Source: Sandaracinaceae bacterium (GTDB lineage Bacteria > Myxococcota_A > Polyangia > Polyangiales > Houyiibacteriaceae). Taken from it: DNA of 64,000 nucleotides. The position numbers and the translations under genes were made by a program. The stretch lies in NCBI GenBank assembly GCA_016706685.1, contig JADJJE010000012.1, positions 124,001 to 188,000 on the forward strand. Direction: 5' to 3'. The notes under the pieces are model-generated. The model was given only the letters and a program-made list of their open reading frames with translations, was not told the DNA's origin and did not search any database. Positions 8,825 through 17,465 of the stretch are shown one piece after another (the stretch's first letter is position 1; every line of letters starts with the position of its first letter).

Positions 8825-11052
8825 AGAGCTCCCTCTCTCGAGCGCCGCGACGCGCCCTGCATGGCCTGGTGGCGCTCTCGTGGCTGGCGGCCAGCGTCTC
8901 GGGCCCGCACTTCGCAAGCGCCCAGGGCGGTGCGGATGGCGCGAGCGAGGACCTGCGCGCGCTGTTCCCGCAGCGGGCACGCATCGAGACGGGCGGCGTC
9001 TATGGCCTGGTGCGTGCACCGCTGCCGGCCGAGGTGCTGTCCAGCGTGCGCGCCGATCTGGCGGACCTGCGCGTGTTCATCGACGACGGTTCGGTGGAGT
9101 TCGTGATCGAGGCCGACGCTCCACAGCGCGCCACCGAGTCGCGCCCGCTCTTGCCGGTGGACGTGCGCGAGCGCACGGCGGGTGACCCCACGCGCCCCAC
9201 CGTGGTGGAGACCTGGGACGTCGTGTTGCCGACGGACCTCCCCGGTGCTGCTGCGGACAGCGGCAGCGAAGCAAGCGGGCTCGAGTGGCGGCTGCGCTTC
9301 GGGCTCACGCCGAGCGAGCTGGTGCGCGAGCTGACGGTGCACCGCGTAGACGCGCAGGGCGCCGAGACCGAGGTGCTGGCCACCACGCTCTTCCGCATGG
9401 CTGCGCCGCTGCGCGAGAAGGTGGAGGTCGCCATCCCCACCGCTCCCGGTGTTCGGCTGCGCCTGCGCTTGAGCGGCACCGCGCCCGCGCTGCGGCCCAC
9501 GCTCACGCTGGTGAGCGAGAGCGTGCTGCGCGCCTCCCGTGAGCTGCGCGTCCCGCTCGAAGTGGTGACCACCGAGCGGGTGGGCGGCAACGAGACCGTG
9601 CTCACGCTGCGACGTCCCCGCGGCGTGGTGCCCGAGTCGCTCGTCTTCGAGACCACCAGCGGCGCGTTCCACCGCGAGGTGACCGTGGAAGACGCGGGGG
9701 TGGGTGGGAGCGCGCGGCAGGCTGGGCGGGCTGTCATCTACCGCATCCCCGACTGGGACGAGCACGCGCTCGACGTGCCGCTGACGCGGACCTCCGGCGA
9801 CCTGCTGCGCGTGCGCATCATGGACCAAGACGCGCCGCCCCTCGAGGAGGTGAGCGTCATCGCGCGCGTTCGCCAGCCGGCGTTGGTGTTCGACGCGTAC
9901 GGCTCACCGGAGCTGTTCTTCGGGGGCGCTCGCGCCACGCGGCCTGCCTATGGTCTGGGCGACGCGCTGCGCTACCGGCTGACGCCCGACGCGCCCGTCG
10001 CGGAGGCCAGCGTGATGGACGTGACGAGCAACCCGCGCTTCCACGCGGGCCCGGTGCTGGCGTTTGCCATGCGTCCGGGCGCCAGCGTGAACGTGGCGGA
10101 GTTCTCGCACGCGCTGCCGCTGCGCGTGACCGAGACGCCCGAGGGCCTGACCCGGGTGCGGCCCACCATCGCCGCGCTGGCCGCAGGGCGCGACGGGCAG
10201 GGCGACTTTCGCGTGGTGGACGGCGAGGGCCGGCAGTGGCCATTCCTGTGGGGTGACGAGAGCCACGAGGTGACCGTAGCGGGCGCCGTCAGCGTGCGAC
10301 TCGTCCCGGAGACGCGCACGTCGGTGCACACCATCGCGGTGCCTGCGGGTGGGCTCACGGTGGACCACGTGCTGCTGGACGTGGAGGACGCGCTCGTGGA
10401 CCGCAACTACGAGGTGTGGATCCGCGAGGTGCCCGAAGGCGAGCCGTACTCGGCCATGGTGGACACGCTCACGCGCGCGCCCGGGGCTCGTGGGCCGCTT
10501 CGCGTGGCCCTGAGCCGCCACGCACAGAGCATCGAGCTGCACGTGCAGAACGGCGACGAGCGCCCGCTGACCATCCGACGCGCCACGCTGGTGACGCTGG
10601 CGCGCGACCTGTTCCTGGCCGCACCGGCGGGGGAGTACCGCTTGCTGGTGGGCAGCGACACCGTGGACGACCCGCGCTACGACATCGAGAGCGCGCGCGA
10701 CCTGGTGCTCTCGGTGCGCGCCGAGGACGCCGAGCTCGGCGAGCTGGTGGCCAACCCCGCGTACGCACCGCCCAGTCCGAGCCGCGACGCCATGACCGAG
10801 GCTGCGCTGCTGGCGGTGCTGGCGGTAGCCGTGCTGTTGCTGGGCCTGCTGACGTTCCGCCTGGTGCGCAGCGAGCCACTCGAGGGGCTGGCCACTCCCG
10901 GTGAGCCACACAGCACCACGTCTCAGGGGCCCGTGGCCACCGAGGACGCCACGGAGAGCGCGCCAGGGCCCAGCGACCCGGGCGCGGGAGGCGAGCCCTC
11001 GAACCCTGGCGAGGGTGCGTCTCCGGACGAGCGTGACAAGCTGCCCGAATGA
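8821..11052 (+). CDS. DUF3999-family exported membrane protein
   Basis: 743-residue protein with an N-terminal signal peptide (ALHGLVALSWLAASVSG) ending near FASAQ, a long beta-rich extracytoplasmic region with a repeated VRAPLPAEV/LRVFIDD style, and one C-terminal membrane helix (AALLAVLAVAVLLLGLLTF) followed by a Pro/Gly/Glu-rich tail of about 60 residues. This is the normal form of DUF3999, found next to DUF2339 in many Gram-negative bacteria. Function is unknown; a periplasmic partner of the upstream transporter-like protein is plausible. Translation is probably coupled on both sides: four-base overlaps with the DUF2339 gene at 8821 and with the RNase D gene at 11049. Confidence 0.82.
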   Translation: MKSSLSRAPRRALHGLVALSWLAASVSGPHFASAQGGADGASEDLRALFPQRARIETGGVYGLVRAPLPAEVLSSVRADLADLRVFIDDGSVEFVIEADAPQRATESRPLLPVDVRERTAGDPTRPTVVETWDVVLPTDLPGAAADSGSEASGLEWRLRFGLTPSELVRELTVHRVDAQGAETEVLATTLFRMAAPLREKVEVAIPTAPGVRLRLRLSGTAPALRPTLTLVSESVLRASRELRVPLEVVTTERVGGNETVLTLRRPRGVVPESLVFETTSGAFHREVTVEDAGVGGSARQAGRAVIYRIPDWDEHALDVPLTRTSGDLLRVRIMDQDAPPLEEVSVIARVRQPALVFDAYGSPELFFGGARATRPAYGLGDALRYRLTPDAPVAEASVMDVTSNPRFHAGPVLAFAMRPGASVNVAEFSHALPLRVTETPEGLTRVRPTIAALAAGRDGQGDFRVVDGEGRQWPFLWGDESHEVTVAGAVSVRLVPETRTSVHTIAVPAGGLTVDHVLLDVEDALVDRNYEVWIREVPEGEPYSAMVDTLTRAPGARGPLRVALSRHAQSIELHVQNGDERPLTIRRATLVTLARDLFLAAPAGEYRLLVGSDTVDDPRYDIESARDLVLSVRAEDAELGELVANPAYAPPSPSRDAMTEAALLAVLAVAVLLLGLLTFRLVRSEPLEGLATPGEPHSTTSQGPVATEDATESAPGPSDPGAGGEPSNPGEGASPDERDKLPE

Positions 11053-12194
11053 GCGCACCCGACTTCGAGTACATCGACACCACGGCGGCCCTGGCCCAAG
11101 CCGTCGAGGACGCCGCACAGGCGCCCGCCTATGCGTTGGACACCGAGTTCCACCGCGAGACCACGTACTACGCGAAGGTCTGCCTGGTGCAGCTGGCGTG
11201 GGCTCGGCGCGTGGTGTTGGTGGACGCGCTGGCGCTGGACCTGCGCGCGTTGCGCCCGCTGCTGGACGGTCCCGGGCTGTGCGTCATCCACGCGTGCTCG
11301 CAGGACCTCGAGATCCTGCTCAAGGACGTGGGGGCGGTCCCCAGCCGCCTGTTCGACCCGCAGATCGCGGCGTCCTTCTTGGGGATGGGCACGCCTGCGC
11401 TGGGTAAGCTGGTGCAGGACGGACTCGGGCTGGTGCTGGGCAAGGGCGCGCAGCTGGCCGACTGGACGCGCCGCCCGCTGGCCCCCGACGAGCTTCGCTA
11501 CGCTGCCGAGGACGTGGTGCACCTGGTCGAGCTGGCCGAGGTGCTCTCGCAGCGCCTGCGCGAGCGAGGTCGGCTGAGCTGGTGCGAAGAAGAGTGCGAG
11601 CGCGTGCGCCGCGAGGCCCGCGTGGGGCGCGACCCGCTCACGGCGTGGTGGAAGGTGAAGGGCAGCAGCTCGTTTCGTCCACGCGCGGCCGCCGTGGCGC
11701 AGGAGCTGATGGCCTATCGCGAGCGCACGGCCATGGCGGACGACGTGCCGGTGCGGCGCATGCTGCCCGACGTGGCGGTGCTGGCCATGATCGACCGGCC
11801 GCCCAAGAACGCGGCGGAGCTCGACCGTGTGCGCGGGCTCGACCGGCGCGCCCTGCGCGGACACGAGGCCGACCTGCTGGCCGCACTGGAGCGTGGGCGA
11901 GAGCTGAACCTGGCCGACTTGGTGGCGCAGCCGGTGCTCGCGGCGGCGACCGCTCCGCAGGGCTTGATCGGCTTGGCCATGGCGTGGGCTCAGCAGCGCG
12001 CCGAGGACGAGTCCATCGACCTCCAGCGCCTCGGCAAGCGCGAGGACATCGCGGGGTTCGTGTCGGGCTTACCGGGCACGTCGCTCGCGGACGGCTGGCG
12101 CCACGAGCTACTGGGGCGCTCGCTGCAGCGCCTGGTGGACGGCGAGGTGTCGCTCGGCATCGACCACGGCCGCGTGGTGATGATCGAGCGCTGA
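11049..12194 (+). CDS. rnd: Ribonuclease D
   Basis: 381-residue 3'-5' exoribonuclease of the DEDDy class, involved in tRNA 3'-end maturation and RNA turnover in the cytoplasm. All catalytic residues are present: Asp31 and Glu33 in LDTEFHRE, Asp86 in HACSQDLEIL, and Tyr151/Asp155 in YAAEDVVHL. An HRDC nucleic-acid-binding domain follows (about 205-300, with FRPRAAAVAQEL and LPDVAVLAMI), and a second HRDC-like segment ends the protein. Length matches E. coli RNase D (about 375). The ATG lies inside the stop of the DUF3999 gene, so it belongs to that operon; no functional link to the membrane pair is evident. Confidence 0.93.
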   Translation: MSAPDFEYIDTTAALAQAVEDAAQAPAYALDTEFHRETTYYAKVCLVQLAWARRVVLVDALALDLRALRPLLDGPGLCVIHACSQDLEILLKDVGAVPSRLFDPQIAASFLGMGTPALGKLVQDGLGLVLGKGAQLADWTRRPLAPDELRYAAEDVVHLVELAEVLSQRLRERGRLSWCEEECERVRREARVGRDPLTAWWKVKGSSSFRPRAAAVAQELMAYRERTAMADDVPVRRMLPDVAVLAMIDRPPKNAAELDRVRGLDRRALRGHEADLLAALERGRELNLADLVAQPVLAAATAPQGLIGLAMAWAQQRAEDESIDLQRLGKREDIAGFVSGLPGTSLADGWRHELLGRSLQRLVDGEVSLGIDHGRVVMIER

Positions 12195-12216
12195 CGGGCG
12201 CGCACGAGGCCAGCTC

Positions 12217-12843
12217 ATGACGCCCACCCTCGACCTCTTCGCGACGGATGCCGAACCGGCCCGCAACCTGCTGCCGGCCGATGGCGAGGTCTACGACCAC
12301 GGGCGCGTGTACGGCGACGACGAGGCGCTGGCGCTGTTCTCCGCGCTGCTGGACGAGGTGGCGTGGCAGCACGACGAGCTGGTCATCGCGGGCAAGCGCC
12401 TCGTCACGGCGCGGCAGGTGGCGTGGTACGGCGACCGGGAGGAGGCGTATCGCTACTCGGGGTCCACCAAGGTGGCGCGGCCGTGGACGCCGCTGCTGCT
12501 GGCGGTGAGGCAGCGCGTCGAGGCCGCGGTGGGGAGCACGTTCAACGCGTGCTTGCTCAACCTCTACCGCAACGGCGACGAGGGCATGAGCTGGCACAGC
12601 GACGACGAAGGCGCGCTCGGGCGCACCCCGACCATCGCGTCGCTGAGCCTCGGGGCCCGGCGCCGCTTCGACCTTCGCCACAAAGCGGACCGCCGCAAGG
12701 TCTCGCTGGTGCTCGACAGCGGGCAGCTGGTGGTCATGGCGGGCGTCACCCAGCGGCACTGGGAGCACGCGCTGCCCAAGACGAAGCAAGTGCGCACGCC
12801 GCGCATCAACCTGACTTTCCGCACGATTATCGGCCCGCCCTGA
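12217..12843 (+). CDS. alkB: AlkB-family 2-oxoglutarate/Fe(II) dioxygenase
   Basis: 208-residue oxygenase resembling the ABH2/ABH3 branch of AlkB, enzymes that demethylate 1-methyladenine and 3-methylcytosine in DNA or RNA. The iron facial triad is His127-x-Asp129 in SWHSDD and His184 in HWEHALP. The 2-oxoglutarate-binding arginines are Arg196 and Arg202 in RINLTFR. NLYRNGDEGMSWHSDDE is the typical family signature. It starts 22 bases after the RNase D gene and is likely the last gene of that operon. A nucleic-acid repair role is expected from the family; RNA versus DNA preference cannot be judged. Confidence 0.93.
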   Translation: MTPTLDLFATDAEPARNLLPADGEVYDHGRVYGDDEALALFSALLDEVAWQHDELVIAGKRLVTARQVAWYGDREEAYRYSGSTKVARPWTPLLLAVRQRVEAAVGSTFNACLLNLYRNGDEGMSWHSDDEGALGRTPTIASLSLGARRRFDLRHKADRRKVSLVLDSGQLVVMAGVTQRHWEHALPKTKQVRTPRINLTFRTIIGPP

Positions 12844-12862
12844 TGCGCGCTCCCACCGTGGA

Positions 12863-13981
12863 TCACGGTACGGGGTCGTGCGTGAGCTCGAGCAGCGTGA
12901 GCTCGATGTACGCGAAGGACTCTTCGCCGGCCGTGGCCCAGCGCGCCTCACCGCGGCTCTGGATGCGCAGCCCACCAAAGTCGCGCGGGCTCGAGAGCGG
13001 AGTGGACCAGCGCGTGACCACGAAGCGCCCTTCGACGTCGCGCCCGCGGTCGTCCGAGACGAAGTCCTGCAGCATGCCGTCCTCGCCGAACACGAGCTCT
13101 GCCGCGATGGTGTGGCCCGCGTTCGTGAACTCGCCCCGCAGGCGGTTGGGTGCGAGCTCGGTCCATGCGATGGGCATGGCGGTCAGCGCACCGGGTGCCA
13201 ACACCGCCAAGTCGTTGAACAGGGTGACTGTCTCGGCCCGGGTCATCGCAGCGCCGTGCCCCTCGGCCACCTGCACCAGGCCGAGCGCGCGTACGTCCAT
13301 GCTGGCGTTGTCGCCCACGTAGGCGTGAAGGCCGATGGCGGGGAGCCCCATCATGGTGGCCTCCATGAAGAAGAGGCGCTCCGCAGGGGTGGTCGCGTTC
13401 AGCTGCTCGGCCTCGAGCGCCATCCAGCCGGCATCCGCCGCGCTGCGGATGCGGCCACGCCAGCGTGCTCGAAAGCTGGCTGGCACGGGCCGGCCGATGG
13501 CGCCGCTGACCGCGAGGTACCGCCGGAGCGGGGCGGGCAGCGACACGACGTTCGCCTGGGTGAGCACCTCGCCGGGGCGCGTGCGGGCCAGCAGGGCCTC
13601 CGCGCGCTCACGGTACTCGGCGCGCAGCCCCACCGGGCCGAAGGCCGCGAACACGCACCCCGCGAAGACCAGCAGCACGACGTTCGGCAGCGTCCCGAAC
13701 TTGGCGTCCGACCACGACGAGACGATGACCGCCTGCGACACGAGCGCGGCCACGAGCCCCACCGCCGAGAGCGCGAGGGCGAGGCCGGGCGAGCGAGGTC
13801 CGACCGCGATCAGCAGGGCGGTCGCCACGAGCAGCACGCAGGCCATCAGCCACGCCGCGCCGGCCGCCCGTCCGATGGGCACCTTCAGGGCGTCCAGCTG
13901 GGCGAACCCGAACGCCTTGGCGAAGCCCATGGTGTGGAGGAGGGCGTGGGCGACCACGAACAAAGCGAGGGCCCACTTCAT
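12863..13981 (-). CDS. DUF6544-like membrane protein
   Basis: 372-residue protein with about four N-terminal membrane helices (residues 1-20, 42-61, 66-88 and 100-118) followed by a soluble C-terminal domain of about 240 residues beginning LPAPLRRYLAVSGAIGRPVP. That junction motif and the later FFMEATMMGLPAIGLHAYV stretch are what I associate with DUF6544; function is unknown. The start codon lies inside the stop of the upstream gene (four-base overlap at 13978-13981), so it is the last gene of a three-gene operon with the cis-prenyltransferase. It is convergent with alkB; a short perfect inverted repeat ACCGTG-GAT-CACGGT at 12855-12869 spans the end of the gene. Confidence 0.7.
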   Translation of the reverse strand: MKWALALFVVAHALLHTMGFAKAFGFAQLDALKVPIGRAAGAAWLMACVLLVATALLIAVGPRSPGLALALSAVGLVAALVSQAVIVSSWSDAKFGTLPNVVLLVFAGCVFAAFGPVGLRAEYRERAEALLARTRPGEVLTQANVVSLPAPLRRYLAVSGAIGRPVPASFRARWRGRIRSAADAGWMALEAEQLNATTPAERLFFMEATMMGLPAIGLHAYVGDNASMDVRALGLVQVAEGHGAAMTRAETVTLFNDLAVLAPGALTAMPIAWTELAPNRLRGEFTNAGHTIAAELVFGEDGMLQDFVSDDRGRDVEGRFVVTRWSTPLSSPRDFGGLRIQSRGEARWATAGEESFAYIELTLLELTHDPVP

Positions 13982-14970
13982 CGGAGTGCGCTTCCACGCG
14001 CGGGCGCAAGCGCGAACGCAGCGCAGTAGAAGTCCACCGAGCGTCCTTGGTTCTCCACCGCGGACGCGGTGGGGACCACCAACGGGGCGCGCCCGTCGGC
14101 CAGCGGGGTGGCGAGCTCACGAACCACCCTGCGGAAGTCCGCCCGCTGGCCGGCCGCCGAGAAGAGACCCCCGATGTCGCGGAACGCGCTCAGCGTGGCC
14201 TCGGCGTCACGGCCGAAGCGCATCTGCGAGAAGTCGTAGATCTTGTTGAACGCGTAGCGCACCGGGGCGTCGCGCTCCATGCGCAGCGTGAGGTAGTAGT
14301 ACGCCGGCGTCAGCGGAGAGGCGTGGCGCATGACGCTCGCGAGGTGTCCCACCTCCTCCGACGCGGCGGGAAAGAGGCCCTCGGTGTTGTCCGCAGCGCC
14401 CAGGTAGGCCTTCGCGCGCAGACCGCGCGCGGCGGGTGGCGCCTCGAGGGTCACCACGCCCACCACGGCATCGGGCTCGACCCACGAAGGTAGGACGCAC
14501 CCGAGGTCGAGGTGGGCCAACGCGGCGTCCACCTCGGCCGCCGTGCCGACCCCCGCGCCCCAAGCATCTTCCTGGAAGTAGACCTTCAAGCGCGGCGGCA
14601 CCGACGGCGCGTCGAACGCGAACGAGAGCGTGGTCACCCCGGGCCGGGGCAGCGCATGGGCCAGCGCCTCGGCCGCTTCCGTGATGCGCTCGGCTCCCAC
14701 CACCGACGCGGCTTCTCCCACGAGGTCACGCACGGGGCGCGGGTCGAAGCGTGAGTTCACGGTGAAGCCCCAGGCTGCGCGCTCGCCGGCGGCCAGATAG
14801 CCGTCGTACTTCATGGAGAACGGCTGGTCCTCCGCCGTGATCTCCGCAGACCGCTCCACGAAGTTGCGCACGGCGGGCGCAATGCGATGCCCGCCGCCCG
14901 CTCGCGACAGCGCGTCGAAGAGCGCCAGCGAGGCATCCGCGTGCTGTCGCGCCATGGTCCGAGCGCTCAT
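13978..14970 (-). CDS. Unknown protein, possible ABBA-type prenyltransferase
   Basis: 330 residues, soluble, no signal peptide or membrane span. I do not recognise a family with certainty. What can be seen is a series of alternating strand-like segments carrying Lys/Tyr pairs: LKVYFQ, RAKAYLG, YYYLTLRM and VDFYCAAF, spaced roughly 50-60 residues apart, plus an N-terminal MKYDGYL. Repeated strands of this kind occur in aromatic prenyltransferases with the ABBA barrel (CloQ/NphB and DMATS types), where Lys/Arg/Tyr residues shield the diphosphate. The upstream neighbour, seven bases away, is a cis-prenyl diphosphate synthase, which would fit a prenyl donor. This assignment is an inference of low to moderate strength. 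Confidence 0.5.
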   Translation of the reverse strand: MSARTMARQHADASLALFDALSRAGGGHRIAPAVRNFVERSAEITAEDQPFSMKYDGYLAAGERAAWGFTVNSRFDPRPVRDLVGEAASVVGAERITEAAEALAHALPRPGVTTLSFAFDAPSVPPRLKVYFQEDAWGAGVGTAAEVDAALAHLDLGCVLPSWVEPDAVVGVVTLEAPPAARGLRAKAYLGAADNTEGLFPAASEEVGHLASVMRHASPLTPAYYYLTLRMERDAPVRYAFNKIYDFSQMRFGRDAEATLSAFRDIGGLFSAAGQRADFRRVVRELATPLADGRAPLVVPTASAVENQGRSVDFYCAAFALAPARGSALR

Positions 14971-14977
14971 CGCCGCC

Positions 14978-15712
14978 TCACGCTCCGTAGCGCCGGGCGC
15001 TGGTTCCGGCGGAGGCCATCAGCGCTCGCACTTGGTCCGGGCCGACGGCGGGCCACAACTCCGGCACGAAGCAGAGCCTCGCCTCCGAGATGCGCCAGAT
15101 CATGAAGCCCGCGCTCAGGTGCGCCGAGTCGCCCGAGCGGATGAGCAGGTCCACGTCGGGCAAGTCCGCGGTCCAGAGCCCGTCCTCGAGCGCCTGCACT
15201 TCGCCACGGGTGAGCCTCGCGACGGCGGCCCGGATCTCGTCTCGGCCGTCGTACGCCATCAAGAGCACCACCCGGCGCGGGCCCGTGCCGGCGGCGGCGC
15301 GGGCGACGGCGAGCGGGCCGGCCAGCGAGGGACACAGCTCGTCGATGCGGCCGTAGGCCGAGAAGCGTGCTTCGTACTCGCGCAGAAGCGCGGGGGCGGC
15401 TCCGGTGAGCCAGTCGCTCAGGGCCGAAAGGATGCCGCGCACCTCCTCGGGGTCTCGCTTCTGCAGGTTGGCCGGTGAACCCCACCAGAACGTCACGCAC
15501 TCGGCACCGCTGTCGAAGGCGGCACGCAGCGCCGCGTCGATGGCGGCGATGCCAGCGCGATGCCCGTCTTGCGCGGACAGGCCCTGCGCACGCGCCCAAC
15601 GCCGGTTGCCATCAGGGATTATCGCCAGATGGCGGACGGGACTCGCGGTCACACGCTCACGCTCCGCACCGGCGCGCGGGCGTGCTCGACACTCGGGTGT
15701 ACATCGCCCCAT
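14978..15712 (-). CDS. Divergent cis-prenyltransferase (UppS-like)
   Basis: 244-residue enzyme of the undecaprenyl diphosphate synthase fold, which condenses isopentenyl diphosphate with an allylic diphosphate in cis. Conserved parts: HLAIIPDGNRRWARAQGL with the catalytic Asp, the GHRAG motif, and DLLIRSGDSAHLS near the C-terminus, whose Arg contacts the diphosphate. The usual FSxENW motif is replaced by FWWGSPANLQKRDPEEV, which places it outside housekeeping UppS and in a shorter, secondary subfamily; the product chain length is unknown. A GTG at 15652 would remove 20 atypical N-terminal residues and may be the true start. It heads a tight operon with the putative prenyltransferase and the DUF6544 protein. 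Confidence 0.85.
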   Translation of the reverse strand: MGRCTPECRARPRAGAERERVTASPVRHLAIIPDGNRRWARAQGLSAQDGHRAGIAAIDAALRAAFDSGAECVTFWWGSPANLQKRDPEEVRGILSALSDWLTGAAPALLREYEARFSAYGRIDELCPSLAGPLAVARAAAGTGPRRVVLLMAYDGRDEIRAAVARLTRGEVQALEDGLWTADLPDVDLLIRSGDSAHLSAGFMIWRISEARLCFVPELWPAVGPDQVRALMASAGTSARRYGA

Positions 15713-15719
15713 GCTACCA

Positions 15720-16060
15720 GCATCGCGATGTTCTTCCCCCCGTCATCGCTCGCAGCGATGACGAGCTCGGCGACGGCCTTGCAGACCACGTCCCAGTCGC
15801 TGGCTGACCTGGCCCAAGTGGACGTGAGCAGCTCTCAGCCCCGGCTGGATGTCGCGGAACTCGATGGTGGCTCGAATGACCTCGGTCTGGGGCTCGAGTC
15901 GGTGGCGCCCCTGGCCCGGTTGCTTGTCGCACGGACGGTCGTTGGGATCGGCTGCGACTACTGGCGGGGCGGACGCCATCTTGCGCCCCTCGGGCGACGA
16001 GTTCGACCGACATCGTGGTGCACTCGAGGAGCGCGATCTGCTTGTCACTCTGGGTCAACC
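15720..16060 (-). other. Decayed region without an intact gene
   Basis: About 380 bases between the UppS-like gene and the Rieske remnant carry no convincing gene. Two short minus-strand segments look protein-like but are in different frames: EVIRATIEFRDIQPG (around 15840-15890) and DWDVVCKAVAELVIAASDDG (around 15740-15800). This suggests the corpse of a frameshifted coding sequence. No family could be assigned. Confidence 0.3.
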
Positions 16061-16099
16061 GGCGACCACCACGACCGCCAATCGAGGTATACAGACTCC

Positions 16100-16693
16100 G
16101 TGAACCTCGTCGAAGAGTACGCCTCGCGCGCGCTGGTGGATGCGCATCGGGGGTGTCGCGCGGTGCTGCGTGGCGCCCATCGACACTTCATCTTCCGGCC
16201 TGCCCATGGCCAGTGCATCGGGGCTCCAGATGCGCATGGCTTCGAGGTGAAGCCCCTCGAAGACCTCCACCTGCACGCCGTGCGCTGCGAGGAGTTCGCG
16301 GGGATGGTGTGGGTCAACCCCGACCCGCAGGCGCCGCTGCGCACCGCCCTAGGACGAGCGTGTGATTGGCTCGCGGCCTACGAACTGGACTCCTGGGGGG
16401 TGACTCAGCACGCTGCGGTGCGCCTCCCGGACAGCTGGGAGGCGACGGCCACGGACCCGGCGCAGTCCTGCGTCGAACAGATTGCGCTCACCCGCGGCGA
16501 GACCTCCGCGAGCGAGCCGCGCTTCGTGGCTGCGAACGACGCCCGCATCGGGGCCGTGACGGGCGTCGACCTGGTCGCCGCCGAAGCGCTCCTGCGCGGC
16601 TACGGCTCTGGAACGAACCCGTCTCGGCCGCTCCTACAGCCACGGGTAGCCGGCACCGCCGTCAAGCACCAGGCCCTGGGCGAGGGCGCGTGA
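16100..16693 (+). pseudogene. Rieske ring-hydroxylating oxygenase alpha-subunit remnant
   Basis: An open frame whose middle matches the Rieske domain of aromatic-ring-hydroxylating oxygenases: DAHRGCR, then AHRHFIFRPAHG, then QCIGAPDAHGFE, then FAGMVWVNPDP and ACDWLAAYELDSW. In a working Rieske domain the first motif is CxHRG and the second is CxxHG. Here both cysteines are replaced (Asp and Arg) while both histidines remain, and residues between HG and QCIGAPD appear deleted. After DSWEAT (about 16444) similarity to the catalytic domain stops; no mononuclear-iron site is visible. No plausible start or N-terminus exists. It cannot bind a [2Fe-2S] cluster normally and is best read as a decaying fragment. 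Its stop overlaps the next start (GTGA at 16690). Confidence 0.6.
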
Positions 16694-17355
16694 GCCTGCA
16701 GGTCCACATCCTCCGGGCGCGCGCCCCGCAGGTAGACCTCGCGGACTTCATTCCCCGTGGCGAGGCCGAACTGCTCTACCAGGACCAGCGGGGCGAGCTG
16801 TCTCTGGCTGCCTCGCGGTGCACACCGGGCCCCACGGCAGGAGGCTTTCGTCGCACGGTGGTGCGCTACATCGAAGACGCTGGAGCATGGCGCGCGCTGG
16901 ACGAGACGGTCTTCGAGATCGATGCCGAGTCCTTCGCGGAGGTCGTGCAGATCACCGCCGCGGGAGGACCCAACCTGCACCTCGCGCCCATTTGCCTGCC
17001 CCGTCGGCTCACTGTGGGCGAGTGGCATCGGCCGCTGCCCGGTGTTCCCGCGCGCGTCACGCTGGCCAGCCACGCTCTCGTGCGCATCGAGAGCACCCAT
17101 CGCGCCGCGCGCACCGAGGTCTCCGCCATCGGGATGCTGGCCACCCAGGGCGGCAAGCGTGGCCTCCAGTGGCTGGCGCTGGGGGTGGGGGAGCTCTGCA
17201 TCGGTCCCGCCCGTGGTGCTCCGGAACGCTGGTTGATCGCCGCCCGGGTGGACGGCGCGAGCTTCCTGCACGCCATCGAACCCAGCCTGCTGGAGCGCGA
17301 ACGCCGACCGCTCGGTGCGCTCTCCGACATCGCCCCGCGCTCCTCCGTCTTCTAG
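16690..17355 (+). CDS. Hypothetical protein
   Basis: 221 residues, soluble, GTG start at 16690 overlapping the stop of the preceding remnant. The sequence begins with a strand-rich stretch (LQVHILRARAPQVDLADFIPRG), has an ALDETVFEIDAESF segment near residue 75, a LPGVPARVTLASHALVRIE region, and a LQWLALGVGELCIGPA segment near 165. I recognise no family or catalytic motif. Codon use has strong third-position GC, supporting a real gene, but the overlap with a decayed frame means the true N-terminus could have been longer. It is followed by 110 bases without a gene before the glycosyltransferase. Confidence 0.55.
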   Translation: MSLQVHILRARAPQVDLADFIPRGEAELLYQDQRGELSLAASRCTPGPTAGGFRRTVVRYIEDAGAWRALDETVFEIDAESFAEVVQITAAGGPNLHLAPICLPRRLTVGEWHRPLPGVPARVTLASHALVRIESTHRAARTEVSAIGMLATQGGKRGLQWLALGVGELCIGPARGAPERWLIAARVDGASFLHAIEPSLLERERRPLGALSDIAPRSSVF

Positions 17356-17465
17356 TCCCCCAGCACTCGTCTCGGGGGGCGACCAGTTCGAGAACACGGC
17401 TCCCGTCGAGGTGAACTTTTGCTCGTCACGAGGGATCGACCGGCGTATGGTCCGCAGCGCATCCG

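Noticed and set aside
17357..17395. Possible terminator (C5/G5 arms) and a GTTC-GA-GAAC palindrome after the hypothetical gene
   Set aside because: The stem is short with a 12-base loop, and the palindrome is too small to support a function.
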